Shown: positions 1 to 12,700 of the stretch, one piece after another
Position numbering within the stretch: the stretch's first letter is position 1
Layout: the number at the start of each line of letters is the position of its first letter
NCBI GenBank assembly: GCA_949361645.1
Contig: OX442422.1
Location: 5,765,642 to 5,829,641, forward strand
Direction of reading: 5' to 3'
DNA from: Spongilla lacustris
Taxonomy: Eukaryota; Porifera; Demospongiae; Spongillida; Spongillidae
Length of the DNA: 64,000 nt
Position numbers and translations under genes: made by a program
Notes under the pieces: model-generated
What the model was told of the DNA's origin: nothing
Seen by the model: the letters and a program-made list of their open reading frames with translations, nothing else
Database searches by the model: none

Positions 1-167
1 ACTTTGCCTGTAAGTAGTATTGGCAGTATTTGCGAATTACAGCCTGCATTGTCATGAATATAGACTGCCGTACGGCGTACACACAATAATATCGAAACGG
101 TTTAACAAGCACCTGTTAGGTATTCCATTTTGATTCGACCTCAATGTAAAACTCCAATTATCGATAT

Positions 168-442
168 AATCAAAAACTTCTCTATCGAGAAAGTGATTGG
201 TGGGATGTAGGATTGGTGGTGCAAAAAGCAAGGAAACAAGGTACAGTATGTTAAAGTGAGGTTTGGTAGGATCCTACAACCCTGAATTTGCAAATGAAGA
301 TGCCTATTTGCAAATGTAGGACTGTTATAGTTGTAGAATCCTACCAAACCTCACTTTAACATACTGTACCTTGTTTCCTTGCTTTTTGCACCACCAATCC
401 TACATCCCACCAATCACTTTCTCGATAGAGAAGTTTTTGATT
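168..442. repeat. Long inverted repeat (foldback/MITE-like element)
   Basis: The stretch from about 168 is nearly the reverse complement of the stretch ending near 442, with arms of about 120 bp around a short centre near 305. The left arm begins AATCAAAAACTTCTCTATCG and the right arm ends with its complement. There is no coding capacity: ORFs on both strands here are mirror images of each other. It resembles a non-autonomous foldback or MITE. Confidence 0.85.
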
Positions 443-2018
443 TACTTGTTCCCCTAATTTTTTTTTCCGTGTTCAGTCAATATAATATATGGCTTAATAG
501 TGTATTCGTTGCAATGCATAGGACACGTAGATTCCTCTTATTGGTATCGGGTACACGGCCGTAATCTGAGTATATAGGCCTCTTTTTTATTTTATTGATA
601 GGTCTACCTTTGTTCTTTGGATACCTTAAACTCAGAGTTCTCCTTGTTAACGAGCCGTTTTCTTTGGCTTGGTCACCTTTGCTGAATTAGAATCGCCTGT
701 TGTAAACGTAAACGTATCTGCAGCTGTGTGCGTAGCCTGGCAACAGTAAATAAAGCGCGTGTGTGGCGTCATAATGCATACTGCTAGGCAACGAGAAATT
801 TCACCGATAATGAATTGCACCTGCTTGGGTCATTTCACGGCATTTTATCACGAACTAACAACTTTAGGTCGTATTTGTATGAAAGGGCACGTTTGGAAAT
901 CAAATGTAACTTTTTGAAGCTAATCTAGTATTCTTACGACGTTCCTGTCGCGAGTTCTACGTGATGAACGGAAGAAGAACGAAAAATTAAATGGCGGAAT
1001 TTAGGCGCCAACTTGTAAGCTGCACTGTTTAGCGAAGCTCACTTTTTATGTGCACATCAGTCATGTTTGTGATAGATTATATACGAGCTGGCGAGTAAAG
1101 GCAACGCTTCGTTACCGTTTTAAAACGCTCGATCAAAAACCACGCCCACCAAAGCTAATCCGAAGCCAATCCTACATAGGACCCACTACCATGGGTTCTG
1201 ATACATAGTTAAATTACAGTTCTATTATATCAATCCCAGTTTTATCTCATTTCTAATTGACGGACATGATGTCAGAAAAGTAGTTTTTGCATATGACTTC
1301 ATGACGACTAGTCTAGTTATTTGCATTGGCTCAATTTAACGCTAAAGCCAGTGGTGGTCATTTCGTGGTTTGAATTTATTAGAGAAGTAGTAAGACTCTA
1401 AATGATATAGCTTTTGGATACCCACAACATTATGATTTTAATTAAGTGTTGTCAGGAATTATGAATTGTTTTGAGTTAATTCTTGTGTACAGCAGCATTT
1501 TAGCCCATATTATTAGAGCATTTGGCAACAATTATCAGTTAACTACTTGTTTGTCATCAATTTTCTGTGATTGTGGAACACCCTATAGCCTCATGTGGTT
1601 GCATATACGTCCATTTTTTCAATGTCAGATGATGTTCATAAAATAAAGCCCGGCAACAGGATGTATGTATTGCTCATCTACTGTGCCCCCATGCATTATT
1701 CAACTATAACATAAACATCTTCGTGCACTATATAATATTTGGCAGCAGGTTTAGCTTAAGCAAACATGTTTTAAAAATACTTGTTTCTCTTAGTCCTAAC
1801 TTGATTAATCCCAACCCCCCTATTATGCATGCCAAGGAGGCCTCCTATAGCTAGCTGATAAGTGTTGGTATTCATGTAGAACATATACAGTGGGTTTTTA
1901 CATACACGTGCCATGTCAGGACATGTAATACATTTGTACATGCTAGATGACATGCATGTACACTTCACTACTGACATTGGATTTATTACTGAAGTGTATA
2001 TAATGCCTAAGTGCAACT
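443..2018. other. No gene seen
   Basis: Only short chance ORFs without recognisable domains. No RNA gene or clear transposon terminus was found. Confidence 0.5.
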
Positions 2019-2234
2019 TCAGAGCCTGGCAGTTAATCGATGATTAACATAAGCTCCAGTCAGACCACCTGCTGCCAAGCCAATACCAGCTCCAATCATT
2101 GCACCAGCAATAGTACCCACTCCAGGTACGATGCTCCCTACTCCCGCTCCAATTAGAGCACCTGCACCAATGCCAGGTCCTCCACCAGCCGCCACTCCTG
2201 CCATCGTTGCTTGGCCTTGGTTGTTATTGCTCAT
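2019..2234 (-). CDS. Small glycine-zipper protein, 71 aa (hypothetical)
   Basis: A single uninterrupted ORF begins at an ATG in a good context (ACCATGA). A polar N-terminus (MSNNNQGQ) is followed by roughly 50 residues made almost only of Gly, Ala, Ile, Val and Leu, with repeated GxxxG spacing (for example GAGALIGAGVG and GAMIGAGIGLAAGG), split by a single PG turn, then a short basic tail (NHRLTARL). This is the pattern of a glycine-zipper hairpin that packs two helices in or on a membrane. Similar compositions occur in bacterial glycine-zipper lipoproteins, in bacteriocins and in assorted eukaryotic small membrane proteins, so family assignment is not possible. Neighbours give no context. 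It may be a real single-exon gene or a chance ORF, but the strongly patterned composition argues against chance. Confidence 0.45.
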   Translation of the reverse strand: MSNNNQGQATMAGVAAGGGPGIGAGALIGAGVGSIVPGVGTIAGAMIGAGIGLAAGGLTGAYVNHRLTARL

Positions 2235-5223
2235 GGTTTAATGCCTAATGATGACAGCAGAATTAAAAACCCAGCATGATTGTATGAAAGGGAAAATGGG
2301 CCCTTTGCACTGTATGTGCATATTTTGGCCGGTTCTTCACTTGCACATGCTGTAATATATAACGAAACAAAGAATTTAAGTCACCCTTTAAAAAGATATC
2401 ATGGATCAATATTTTGTTACACTGTCTGGCGTACAAACCACAATGACAACAGGTGTGTCTTGTGTGGCTCTTAAGAAACATGTTCCTATGATTATATTTT
2501 GCCTTAAAGCCAAACACGCACATCTCGTCTGCCATGAATGATAGCCCATATATTATTGTACTACATAACTGTGATACACTCATAGTATTGCAAATAACAA
2601 ACATGCAGATGCAGTGTTAATAGTGCAATTTCCCCTGACACCAAACCAGGCACCAGAAAAGGTAAACACTGAAATGATATAAAAATTTAATTGTGAACCA
2701 ATTACATGTATGAAATTATGAATATTGACCTACATATAATGTCTGTAACAAGATGACATATTACACGTAATAGAAGACCTATATACATGTACATCTATGT
2801 ACCCAAAATCTACATAAACACGGCAAATGCAATCCCCGCATGCGCTCCTGGACAATGATCCTAGGTCTAGCCTCGTCGGACAGACTTCCGTGTTTTCTTT
2901 CTTATTTTTTAAAGATCCATCAGGGGCAGCTTCAAAGTAAATTTCCTCTTACGTGGTCTTAATTCGTAGAGGGAATTCCTCTCTTTTCGGGCCACTCCCG
3001 AAGTCAACATCTCTGCCTTGTCACCTGTCTACATTGTCCATTTATCTAGGTGTCTGATTACAAATAGGAGCACACCACGAGACATCACCATGGCAGGTAG
3101 TGTGAGGTGGCCAGCCTACACGCACTGATCGGACAAGTGTATGGACACTCCAAAAAAAAAAAAAAAAACTCTCGAACTCAGCAAGCTACCATCCAACCAT
3201 GCAGAATATAAACATATCTTAATGTCTGTAATTTTATAATTGCATAATCCATAATAGCAATTGTTTCTTAATATTTTTTACACAATTGGTTCCTTACGTT
3301 ACGAACTTTCTAGTATATTAATATTTGTATTGAAATCCATACCGTGGCTCATTTGCCTAATAGAGTGCTCCCGCATATTAAGGCGAATTTTGATCTATTC
3401 CTGGTTATATGTGTTTAACTGTTTGTGCTAAAATTATAAATTTACACACAATGACGCCGTATCACAGTTGAAGCGTATGGCAAGTTCAAAGTAGTAAAGT
3501 CTTGCATTAGTTCAAATGAATACTGGAAAGAAAATGCCGATCGAATGCCATATTGCAATAATCCGCCTCTTGTGGCGACGCAACCAAGACTAATTGATTT
3601 AGAGTGTGTATACAAGCAGCCACTAAACAAACAATAATAAAAGGTCAATTGAATCTACCCCTCTCCGCCCCCACCAAAAAAAAAAAAAAAAGGGTCGTAT
3701 TTGAACGATCGTATTGTTGTAATCTCGAACGCTGCTGCGCGCCGTTCATCAAATTCTTGTAAGAGCACCATTTCTTTCCAGAAGTGTTGAAACAGGAAAG
3801 CACTAGCGTTAATGGTTACGACGATACGCTCGTTTTAATACGAGCCTTTTTATGTGGGGGCGAAGGGGCATGCAGTTAGACACAATGTGTATAACGCAAC
3901 ATCACTGGCATCAGCTAAAACTTTGGCACACTTCTAAAGACGCTTTAGCCCGCGATTCTTGAGCCAAAAAGCAGCAGTGCCTCTATCCATCATCATGAGC
4001 TCGGCCCGGGTTTCATCTTATTTTAAATATAGAAGCTATTGCAATCCTTCTGCGCTAGAACTAGCGTTTACAATTGCTTCGAACGTATAGCGCAACGCCA
4101 TTACATGTATCAATCTACAACATGCACTAGACTTTGTGGTTTGTTGTGAATTTAATTTAATACCGTTAAGTAGTTTTGCATGAAACGTTGAAGAGTTCAT
4201 GCGAAATGTTAACAACTAAGGACCAAATTTACTATATTTAGCTCGCACGCAATTAGGCAAGCTTCATAGCGATACAAGAAGTAGAATGAAAAAAGTTATG
4301 CGCCTTGAATGAGGCATAATTCTACCCGGTACCGTTATCACAACTGAAAGATAACAGTGACCTTTAACAACTATTTACATATCATGAACGGCAATGCTGT
4401 GGTTTCGTAACGTATAATGTTAGGACAGCATGTTTCGGAACTAACCCGTAGGCCAAGGGGAATAAAGCGCTCTAGCAGTGTTAGAAGAAATGAAACAAAA
4501 GTAAATTTTTGTATCGACGTGCGGTAAAGGCTAGTGCTTAGCACCCGTAACTTGCGTATATGATCCCTGATAAAAATTGAACCATTTTATAATCCTATTG
4601 CCTAATCATGCACCTACAGTCTAGAGTTGTCAGAATAGCTTAATAGCATAAGAAACGACCGTTAATTAAAAATCTGATTAGATCTCGCCACAACACCCCC
4701 TTCGCCACGAGACCCGGGAGCACTCTATACTAAAATATTGTGTGCCTGTGCACATGTGCAGTTTTTTGCCACAAATGAGGTAGCAATAAAAGCGGTCATC
4801 CACTTGTGTAGTCGTTTATCATTCATCAGCGGTTACAAACGGCAGCTGCATGTCTCACATGCAACCATGATTGCAAATTTGTAATCTGGAACCGGAATCA
4901 GATCATAGACTTGTGCCACAGAAAAAAGTGAACGCGTGTACATATCTAACGACTTACGAGTCTAGAATACCTCGACTTGCTTTACAAATTTAGCATTATG
5001 TGTGCTCAGTATAAGTTCTTGCAGCAAGCGCACTTCGTTCTATATTTGTACATGTACCAATTTGTACGGATTCTGTTGTGGTACATTCGTGGCCATATCA
5101 CACATTGGATTAACATGCGAGTACACCTTTATTAGCGCATCCAGCCCGTACATGTACTACAACATATTGCCTTACCTACGGTATAGCAGGACAGAGTCAC
5201 GTGAGCTTTAGTACTTCTGCTAG
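2235..5223. other. No gene seen
   Basis: AT-rich sequence with two poly-A runs (about 3153-3168 and 3675-3691) and only short chance ORFs. Nothing recognisable on either strand. Confidence 0.5.
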
Positions 5224-5262
5224 TCTGGGTACCCGACTAATGATATCAGTAGGGTACCCAGA
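5224..5262. repeat. Short inverted repeat
   Basis: TCTGGGTACCC is mirrored by GGGTACCCAGA about 17 bases later, and is directly followed by a second small palindrome (CCATAGATTATCTATGG). It could form a cruciform or mark an old element end. Confidence 0.6.
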
Positions 5263-5318
5263 CCATAGATTATCTATGGTTCATCACAAACCGACGGTAG
5301 ACAAAAGTCACAAAAACA

Positions 5319-5489
5319 GCAAATGGAGAGAGCAATCGAATCGTTTGGCAATGTTAATGGGCACGTTGAAATTTAACTGATAAAGGCAAAGCGCCCACTC
5401 AATTCATCTACTACGCACGCTTCTTAGCTGCTCTTCTTTCAACGTGCCCATTAACATTGCCAAACGATTCGATTGCTCTCTCCATTTGC
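5319..5489. repeat. Foldback element, about 53-bp perfect arms
   Basis: The left arm at 5319-5371 (starting GCAAATGGAGAGAGCAATCG) is repeated as its exact reverse complement at 5437-5489. The loop is about 65 bases. Near-perfect arms suggest a young foldback or snap-back element. No ORF of its own. Confidence 0.85.
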
Positions 5490-8400
5490 GTAGGCACTGC
5501 GGAATTTTTTCAGAAATGCTCAAACGATTATAATATTATTATCGTTAGAAAGAGCAAAAAAGCTGTGTTTTTCAGTATTTCATGCGTCATCGTACCATTT
5601 TTAGCACCGGAGATATGTAGCGCCAAAGTGGCAACTTTTTTAGTACAGCGGTCAATGCGTAATCGTAATAAAAACTGTGACGGTTGAGGAACAATAAAGC
5701 ACAACCTTGCTATTCCGTAAGATATTAATTCCAAACATTGCATATAAGTAGTTCTGACTTTGTTAAGACTTTTAGATGGTGTTTAACTTAAATTCATCAC
5801 ATGTATATTTTCTAATTGTGAACAAAATACTGGCTAGCATGCATACACTTGATCACAATATCATTTAGCATTGAAGAATATTATTTTCATTGGCCACAAA
5901 CACTAATTCACCAATTAAATAGTCCACGAGCATGTTAATGAGCATGCATCAAATTGTTATTCTTCAGATTCATCCATCATTCAATACTTTTGGTAACTTC
6001 TATTATGAGTTATCTGCCCATCGTATAGTACGTTGGTGAAATTTACATGCACCTTGCAGAGAAGTTAAATTAGTAAATACTCTGGAAATGAAGATTTGCT
6101 GCTCCTGTGGAATTGTCATGCATAGTACTGATATATATTTTGTAAGATGTATAGTCATCTTATGTATAACTTTAAGATTCTAACATTCACAGCTACACTT
6201 GAAAACCATAGTAGAACGTATTTTAATGGTGGTATACTATGTATAAAGGCCCTCATCTGGCTGACTATTGTTTGCAGTACCAGTGCAGCTATGGCTGTTC
6301 GGTTGACATCAACACTTTTGATTATATATGCATGTATATAATTATATTATATTATTATATTGCTGCAATCTATGTCATTAGAGTCAGCTGAAATTCTGAT
6401 TCGTTTAAACGAGTTCTACAAGCACCATGCTTGTACCTCCTCTCTGAGATCTTCCGCTAATAGACCCGTCATATGACTCATATCACACGCTTTCTGATTA
6501 GGCTCGTGGATCTTGTTCCAGAATGGTCCATTTGGGATGCCAAGCTGCATTGGTTCTGATTTCTGAAAAGAACCCGTGGTGTTTGACGCGGATAACTCGT
6601 CGTACCTGGCTATCTGTAGTACGCACACCCTCAGTGACGTCACGTAATCAAATACATTTACTGAAGAATCCTAACATTTAATACAATTCCTTAAATTTTA
6701 AGCTTTTCTGCCTTTATAGTAATGTTTAGTATGGTTAGCAAATATCCAAAAAATTATAAAAAATTATATGGTTACCTTAAGTCAAATTAATTCGGCCGTA
6801 CTGATGCTAAGCAGTACTCATATCAAAAACCTTATAAAAACAATTCTAACTTCACAACGAATTGGAGTTAAGAGTTCAAACATTCCAAATATAAAGCTAC
6901 TATAATGAGCTATTTGTGCAACAAAAAGGAGCTCTTAAGTCGAACTATTTGTTGAGTTGTAAGCCAAAAACCTTAACCTGAAGATACCTTAATGTTTTGA
7001 CCCTGAAAATTCAGTGTCAAATAGGAATTCCGACAATTTTAGTGATCCAAACCCTAAAGTTATGATCTAAGTTATAAGAAATGATGTTTCTGTAGATCCT
7101 GGTGTATATTACCATTTGATGTATCGGTCCAAAGATGTTCAGTAACTGGCGCATCGTAGAAGGTACCCTGCGCTTCGTCAAATCTTTATGAAACTTCGTA
7201 GAAATATAGAAGGATGAATTATCTAGAGGGGAGAGTACTTACCGTGGAGGGGACGCAGCGTTTTGGAGTCAAAAACCGTGGCCAGAAAACTATATTCGAT
7301 TTGAACAACACTTCATAAATACGGTGCGTGTTTTAAAACTTAAAAACTAGTCTGGTCTATTGCTCACGCATTCGGCAGTCGTTCTGAATGCATAGTAAGC
7401 CACAATGAAGCACAATGAAGCTACCAGATCGTTTTTACCAAATGGTGTCAATAAATATTTTTAAAATTGCAAACAGAAAAATTTTCTTCTGACGTCTAGG
7501 ATTTTACGGTCTAAAATCACGGATTCCGCAGTGCCTACATTTGCGTCGGTAATAATCACACGTAGCGGTGATGTAATCATCCACAGCAGTGAATATTTGG
7601 GTCTGGGTACGATGAGACGGGGGGGGGGGGAGACGGGGTACAATCCTTGATTAGTGTGATACATGTTTTTGTAACGTTACAATACCTAAAGCCTTCAATA
7701 ATTAATATACACCTTCTGCATCGCGTCCTGTTATTTAGCGTCCTTCGAATCCTTCGAGAGCTAGTACACAAATTCACAATGCATCATTGCTTAGCGGACG
7801 AAATAAAGGCTGCAAACATCGGAGGAAAGAAGGCGGGACTTCTGTTCACCATATGCACGTGATATATATCAATAGCGTGTAATATGATGCTGTAATACAC
7901 AATAAGGGCTATTATTTTAAATATCACGTGTGATGACTGCTCCACCGGACCATTAAGTTCCTGCTCCTGCTGTAACACTTGCTTCTCATAGTGACAGACA
8001 TGCAAAAATGGCACAAGTCCAAATTTTCACTCAAACATCAGACATCAGGGGCAATACCATCACCCCCAAGGTTTACTCTAATAACTCTACATGTATGGCA
8101 TATGTCTATAAAAACATCATGCAGCATTATTATGGCAGAGTACCACACCCCCCACTTCAGCTACAGCACTGCATGGTGGTGCCGGGCCCATCCAAAGCTA
8201 TATCAGGACAAAGACTGAAGACAGCAGGAGGCTCTTGTGGGGCCAAGCCCAGCCATCATGCAATAGACACTGCAGCAGAATTCACTGGGATCAGACGTGC
8301 AGGCCATGATACTCCCAAAGAAAATCACTGAGATCCATGAAGTGGCCAAGGAAGCAGGGGTCGAGAGGAGGCTAGCTTTGTGTCCAGCTTATTGGAGAGA

Positions 8401-9273
8401 GATCTCAGTGAACAAGGATTGCGAGATTAGATGGTCAACTGGTGAGATCATCTGATGGCATCTGCATGAGGTAGAGACTAAGCTGTTTAAGGTAATAACT
8501 GCATGGATGAGATGATGGCTATCTGCAGTGGCAAAACCAGATATATGGACATAGATGCAATAAAAGCAGCACTTGAGTTGTGAAAGAGAGGGGCCATGCC
8601 ACACGCTTATTTAGTTGATCTCTTAATAATCTATGATTGAGACTGGAACCAGCTATGCATCTATACATGTATGTGCCTTGTATAGTAGATCTAGAGATCT
8701 AGAGAGAGGCATTTCGCGAATCAACATCCACCTCGTGTAAACATGATGCAAATCATCCCGTATATGGTTATGAAGATATTTCTGCCATGTAGGATTTCCA
8801 ACCTTGCATGCTCACTACTGATCAAAGAGGTGAGTTCAGGAGTGGTAATGATGAAGATGTTAAGAATACCGCACAATTTGACTACACAATAGTATTAGCA
8901 CAAATGCAGGTGTTACATTTTTTGTTACATGATGTGTCTCCTGTAAACTCATATTTTTTAAAGTTCACATGTCTCTTTTAGCACAAATCTAAAAAAAAGT
9001 TACATGTACTTGCACTGAACAGATGTTGTCATTCTCTATTGTTTGTGTATGTAGGTTAATGGACATATGAAAGGCAGACATCAACGACTATGGTAAAGTA
9101 TGCAGTGTCAAAGAAAGAGCTAGCTTTGGGAGTAATGATTGGATTCTTGATGTTTTTTGCAATGAGCCATTGCAGCATTACGCAATGTTTGACCGGATAT
9201 TGCGATGACGTCACTTTATATTGGGGGGGTTTACCTAGAAATACCCCGTATAATATAGTATTTTTAAAATTAA
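5490..9273. other. No gene seen
   Basis: Holds a poly-G run (7621-7630) and scattered short ORFs without recognisable domains. The ORF at 8008-8331 (+) continues in broken frames to about 8560 and could be an old transposon piece, but I cannot name it. A TATA-like TATAATATAG (about 9249) lies upstream of the next gene. Confidence 0.4.
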
Positions 9274-9694
9274 ATGGACAGTCTTCAAACGGTCGACGTG
9301 TATGATGAGAAAAGTGAACGTAAAGTGAACGTTCAAGAACTAGAGAAATACTTGTGTCCCCTCTGTAAGTGTATACTCGCCGATCCCGTTCAAATAACCG
9401 AGTGCGGACACCGATGTTGCCGCGACTGCGTGAAGGGGGAGACACTGATAGCTTGTCCAGCGTGCCATGTGGTACTCAATGATGCTACTCAGGTACGTCG
9501 TCGAATATATTCCTATGTACGTGAACGGTGTTTTACTGATCCTTGGTGTGGGACAGGTGAGGGAGGACAGGGGATGTCTGCGGGAGATGAAAAGCCTCAA
9601 AGCCAAGTGTACCGTCTGCAGTGTCGTGGTTGAACTGTCTGGGATAAAGGTTTGGCCCAATTATTGATGTAGCCCTTGAGTGTCCGTGTGCATG

Positions 9695-9747
<53 letters not shown>

Positions 9748-12700
9748 GTGAAGAGATGTGTATCTGATTAAGTACATGTACACACATGTACATGTACCAA
9801 GTCTGTGTTCAAATGACCATTTGATGATGCATTTGTTTACAATGACATGTACATGTACATATTGCACATACATGTTGTACATGTGCGATGTGTACATGCA
9901 CACACACATGTACATGCACATGTATCCAGTCTGCGTAAGCAAGTACCATGTGTAATGATTTGTTTGTATACAGGGGTGTAGCTGTATGTATGAGGGCGTG
10001 AGTGACCAGGCATGTGACCAGGCATGTGACCAAGCGTGTGACCAGGCATGTGACCATGCAGGCATGTGACCAGGCATGTACATGTTACATGAGTGATGTC
10101 TGTGGGTGCTGAGCTTGCCTTGTTTGGTTGGAGCTAATGTACATGTAGAGTATTGTTCTGTGAAGTGTTCATATGTACTTGTAAATGTATGTTGCCATAT
10201 CTCCAGGGGCACCAGTCAATGTGCAGAGATGCGTTTACAAGTTGTGATTATTGTCAGGAAAAGATAAAGAAAGATGAGGTAGGTGTGCAGGGTTTCCGAT
10301 AACGTTTGGACACATGTCATTTTCTGATCAATGCAGCCATTTGTCCGCACATGATTAATTACATTCAAACAAAATGTTAGGACACTACTGTTCTACGTGT
10401 GTCAAAAAGGGTATAATTAGAACATTGCCCTTATGTACCGGAATAATGGCGTCAATAAGCTCATTATCTCAGTACACAGTTCGGAGTCATTTTTTAACAA
10501 CCAGGACACAAATTAGTTATAAAACAGGGCCTATTCATGTGTACATATCACTTCTACACAGAACCATACCTAAGACAATAACTGGTATAATTGTTTACGC
10601 TGATGGAGAAGTAATTTTTAATACGCTCACGCACAATCAATGGGGATACTCCCCTTCTTTGTTATCGTTGTTCTCGTGAACCGAAGTTTTTGGATGGATT
10701 CTGAAAAACGGTACATTCAGTTGGAGCCTTGTACTGTACGTTCAGGTAGGTTTCAGACTGGCTCTAATAAAATCTTCATAGTTTAACGATCCCGAAAAGC
10801 ATGAATATTCCATGACTTTAATATGATCTCTGATACGGAAGCCTATGGAGTTTTATCAGGGTTAGCTCGAAAAAATATTCCCGGCTCTGTCCATGGATGG
10901 CCATTATCACACCATTGTTTCAAATTCGCAGCTGAACTGAATTTGAGCTTTGGACTATTAAATAGACGTTTTAAAGGACGACGTGCAGATCCACCCACAA
11001 ATGTTTTGCAAGAATTGCTATGATGCGATGCAATTAACGTACACTGCGTACATGAATCAACAGTACCAGTAACCATCGTACTAAATTCCTGGGAAGCCCA
11101 CTTACCCGGCGGTGAGTGCAAGGTAAGGATGCCGATATCTGCTCATACCAAAAAAATAAACATCTGTGTTCATATCTAGGTGTCACCCATTAAGTGTAAA
11201 AACAACAAAAATTGCTTTCAGTGGAACATATAGAATGTGTTGCACCATGCATACGATGATAACATAATAAAGGAGGCACAACTAGCTACATCTCTGCACT
11301 GGAGATAGTTGAAATGTTTCATCTGCCATGCTTCCACTGATAGGCCAGTTCAGCTACCTTGCCAGGTTGTTGCATGTACAGACTGCCTGGCACAAAGGTA
11401 GTATGTTGCCACACTATGGAATGTGTGCCTAGCTCCTGCAGGACATCCTTTTGCACTGTGGTTCCTGCAATGGTGATATCAGGGCAGCACAACATTGGAG
11501 TGTAGTGCCAGCTAAGGAAAGTGTGCTTACTCCACTTCAGGGTATCACTGGTTTATGACCACACTTCATCTTGTGGTCATTTTATAAATATCATGGGCGT
11601 CACCAGGGGGGGGGGGCAGGGGGGACCATGGCCCCCCCCCTTTTGGACCGAATGGCGTCCTCTCCCTGTGATAAAAGTTAACATACATGTGCACCCCCCC
11701 CCCCCCCCCCCCCCCCCCCCCCACTGGCTGAATTGGCTGAAAGCGGACAGCCCCCCCCCCTCCCACCCACTGGTTGAATCAGCCAAAAGTGGACAGCACC
11801 CTCCCCCCCCCTCTCACTGGTTGAATCAGCCGAAAGCGGACAGCACCCTCCCCCCCAAACTGGTCAAATCAGCTGAAAGCGGGCAGTGCATTTGCGGCTG
11901 TCAAATGGCGCCCCCTTGCCCTATCCTGCCCCCCCCTTCCAGAAAAGCTGGGGGCACCCATGTATGTAATACTTGTGATAAACAACGTGCATAGCCATAT
12001 AAGGCTATACATCAGCAGTACACAGGGGTGTTTATTGTACTTCAGGGTACACTAGTTTTGACCACACCCCTTCCTGGTGTAAGATAGTCAGCCATCTTGT
12101 GGTCATTTTATAAATGTAAGGTGAAGGCATGGCTGTAGTGAAAGACACCATACACAGATATGTGGGGTTATACACCAGCAGTACACAGGTGCTTACACTA
12201 CTCAGGTTCAAGGCTTTGCCCATACCTATTCCTGGTGGAAATAGTGTGGTCCTTGCATGTATAAACCTATGTACTGCACAGGTAATACTCTCACCAATGA
12301 TTGACTTATGATATCACAAAATCTGAATAACTTATGATTTAAACTAAGGTTTTCCATTAAAATACATTGGCCAAATGCATCACGGTTACCTAGTTGCTAG
12401 GACGCGCACACATACAGTTTATTTTAAAACGTATATTAGAGCCAGCTCGAACAAACCAAAAATAGAAAGCTCTTCCTATCCACTATAAGGTACTGATCTC
12501 AGTTTAGGCACCAAAACTTCAGGAGTTTGGGCATAAGCAAATTCGTGAGACAACTACGGCAAGATATGCGCCTGCCTTTCCTCGCGTGGCGATCGAGCGG
12601 CACAAGTTAAAATCATAACACTGCTGAATCAGGTAGAGGACAGGCTAGGAACTTACAAAACTGCACAGCCGTTGCTATCCTTCGTTGTATTTAAGAGGAA

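Noticed and set aside
9056..9445. 129-codon minus-strand ORF
   Set aside because: Antisense shadow of the RING exon of the TRAF-like gene.
11521..11994. Proline-rich 157-codon ORF
   Set aside because: Translation of poly-C runs and a minisatellite; no start context or domain.
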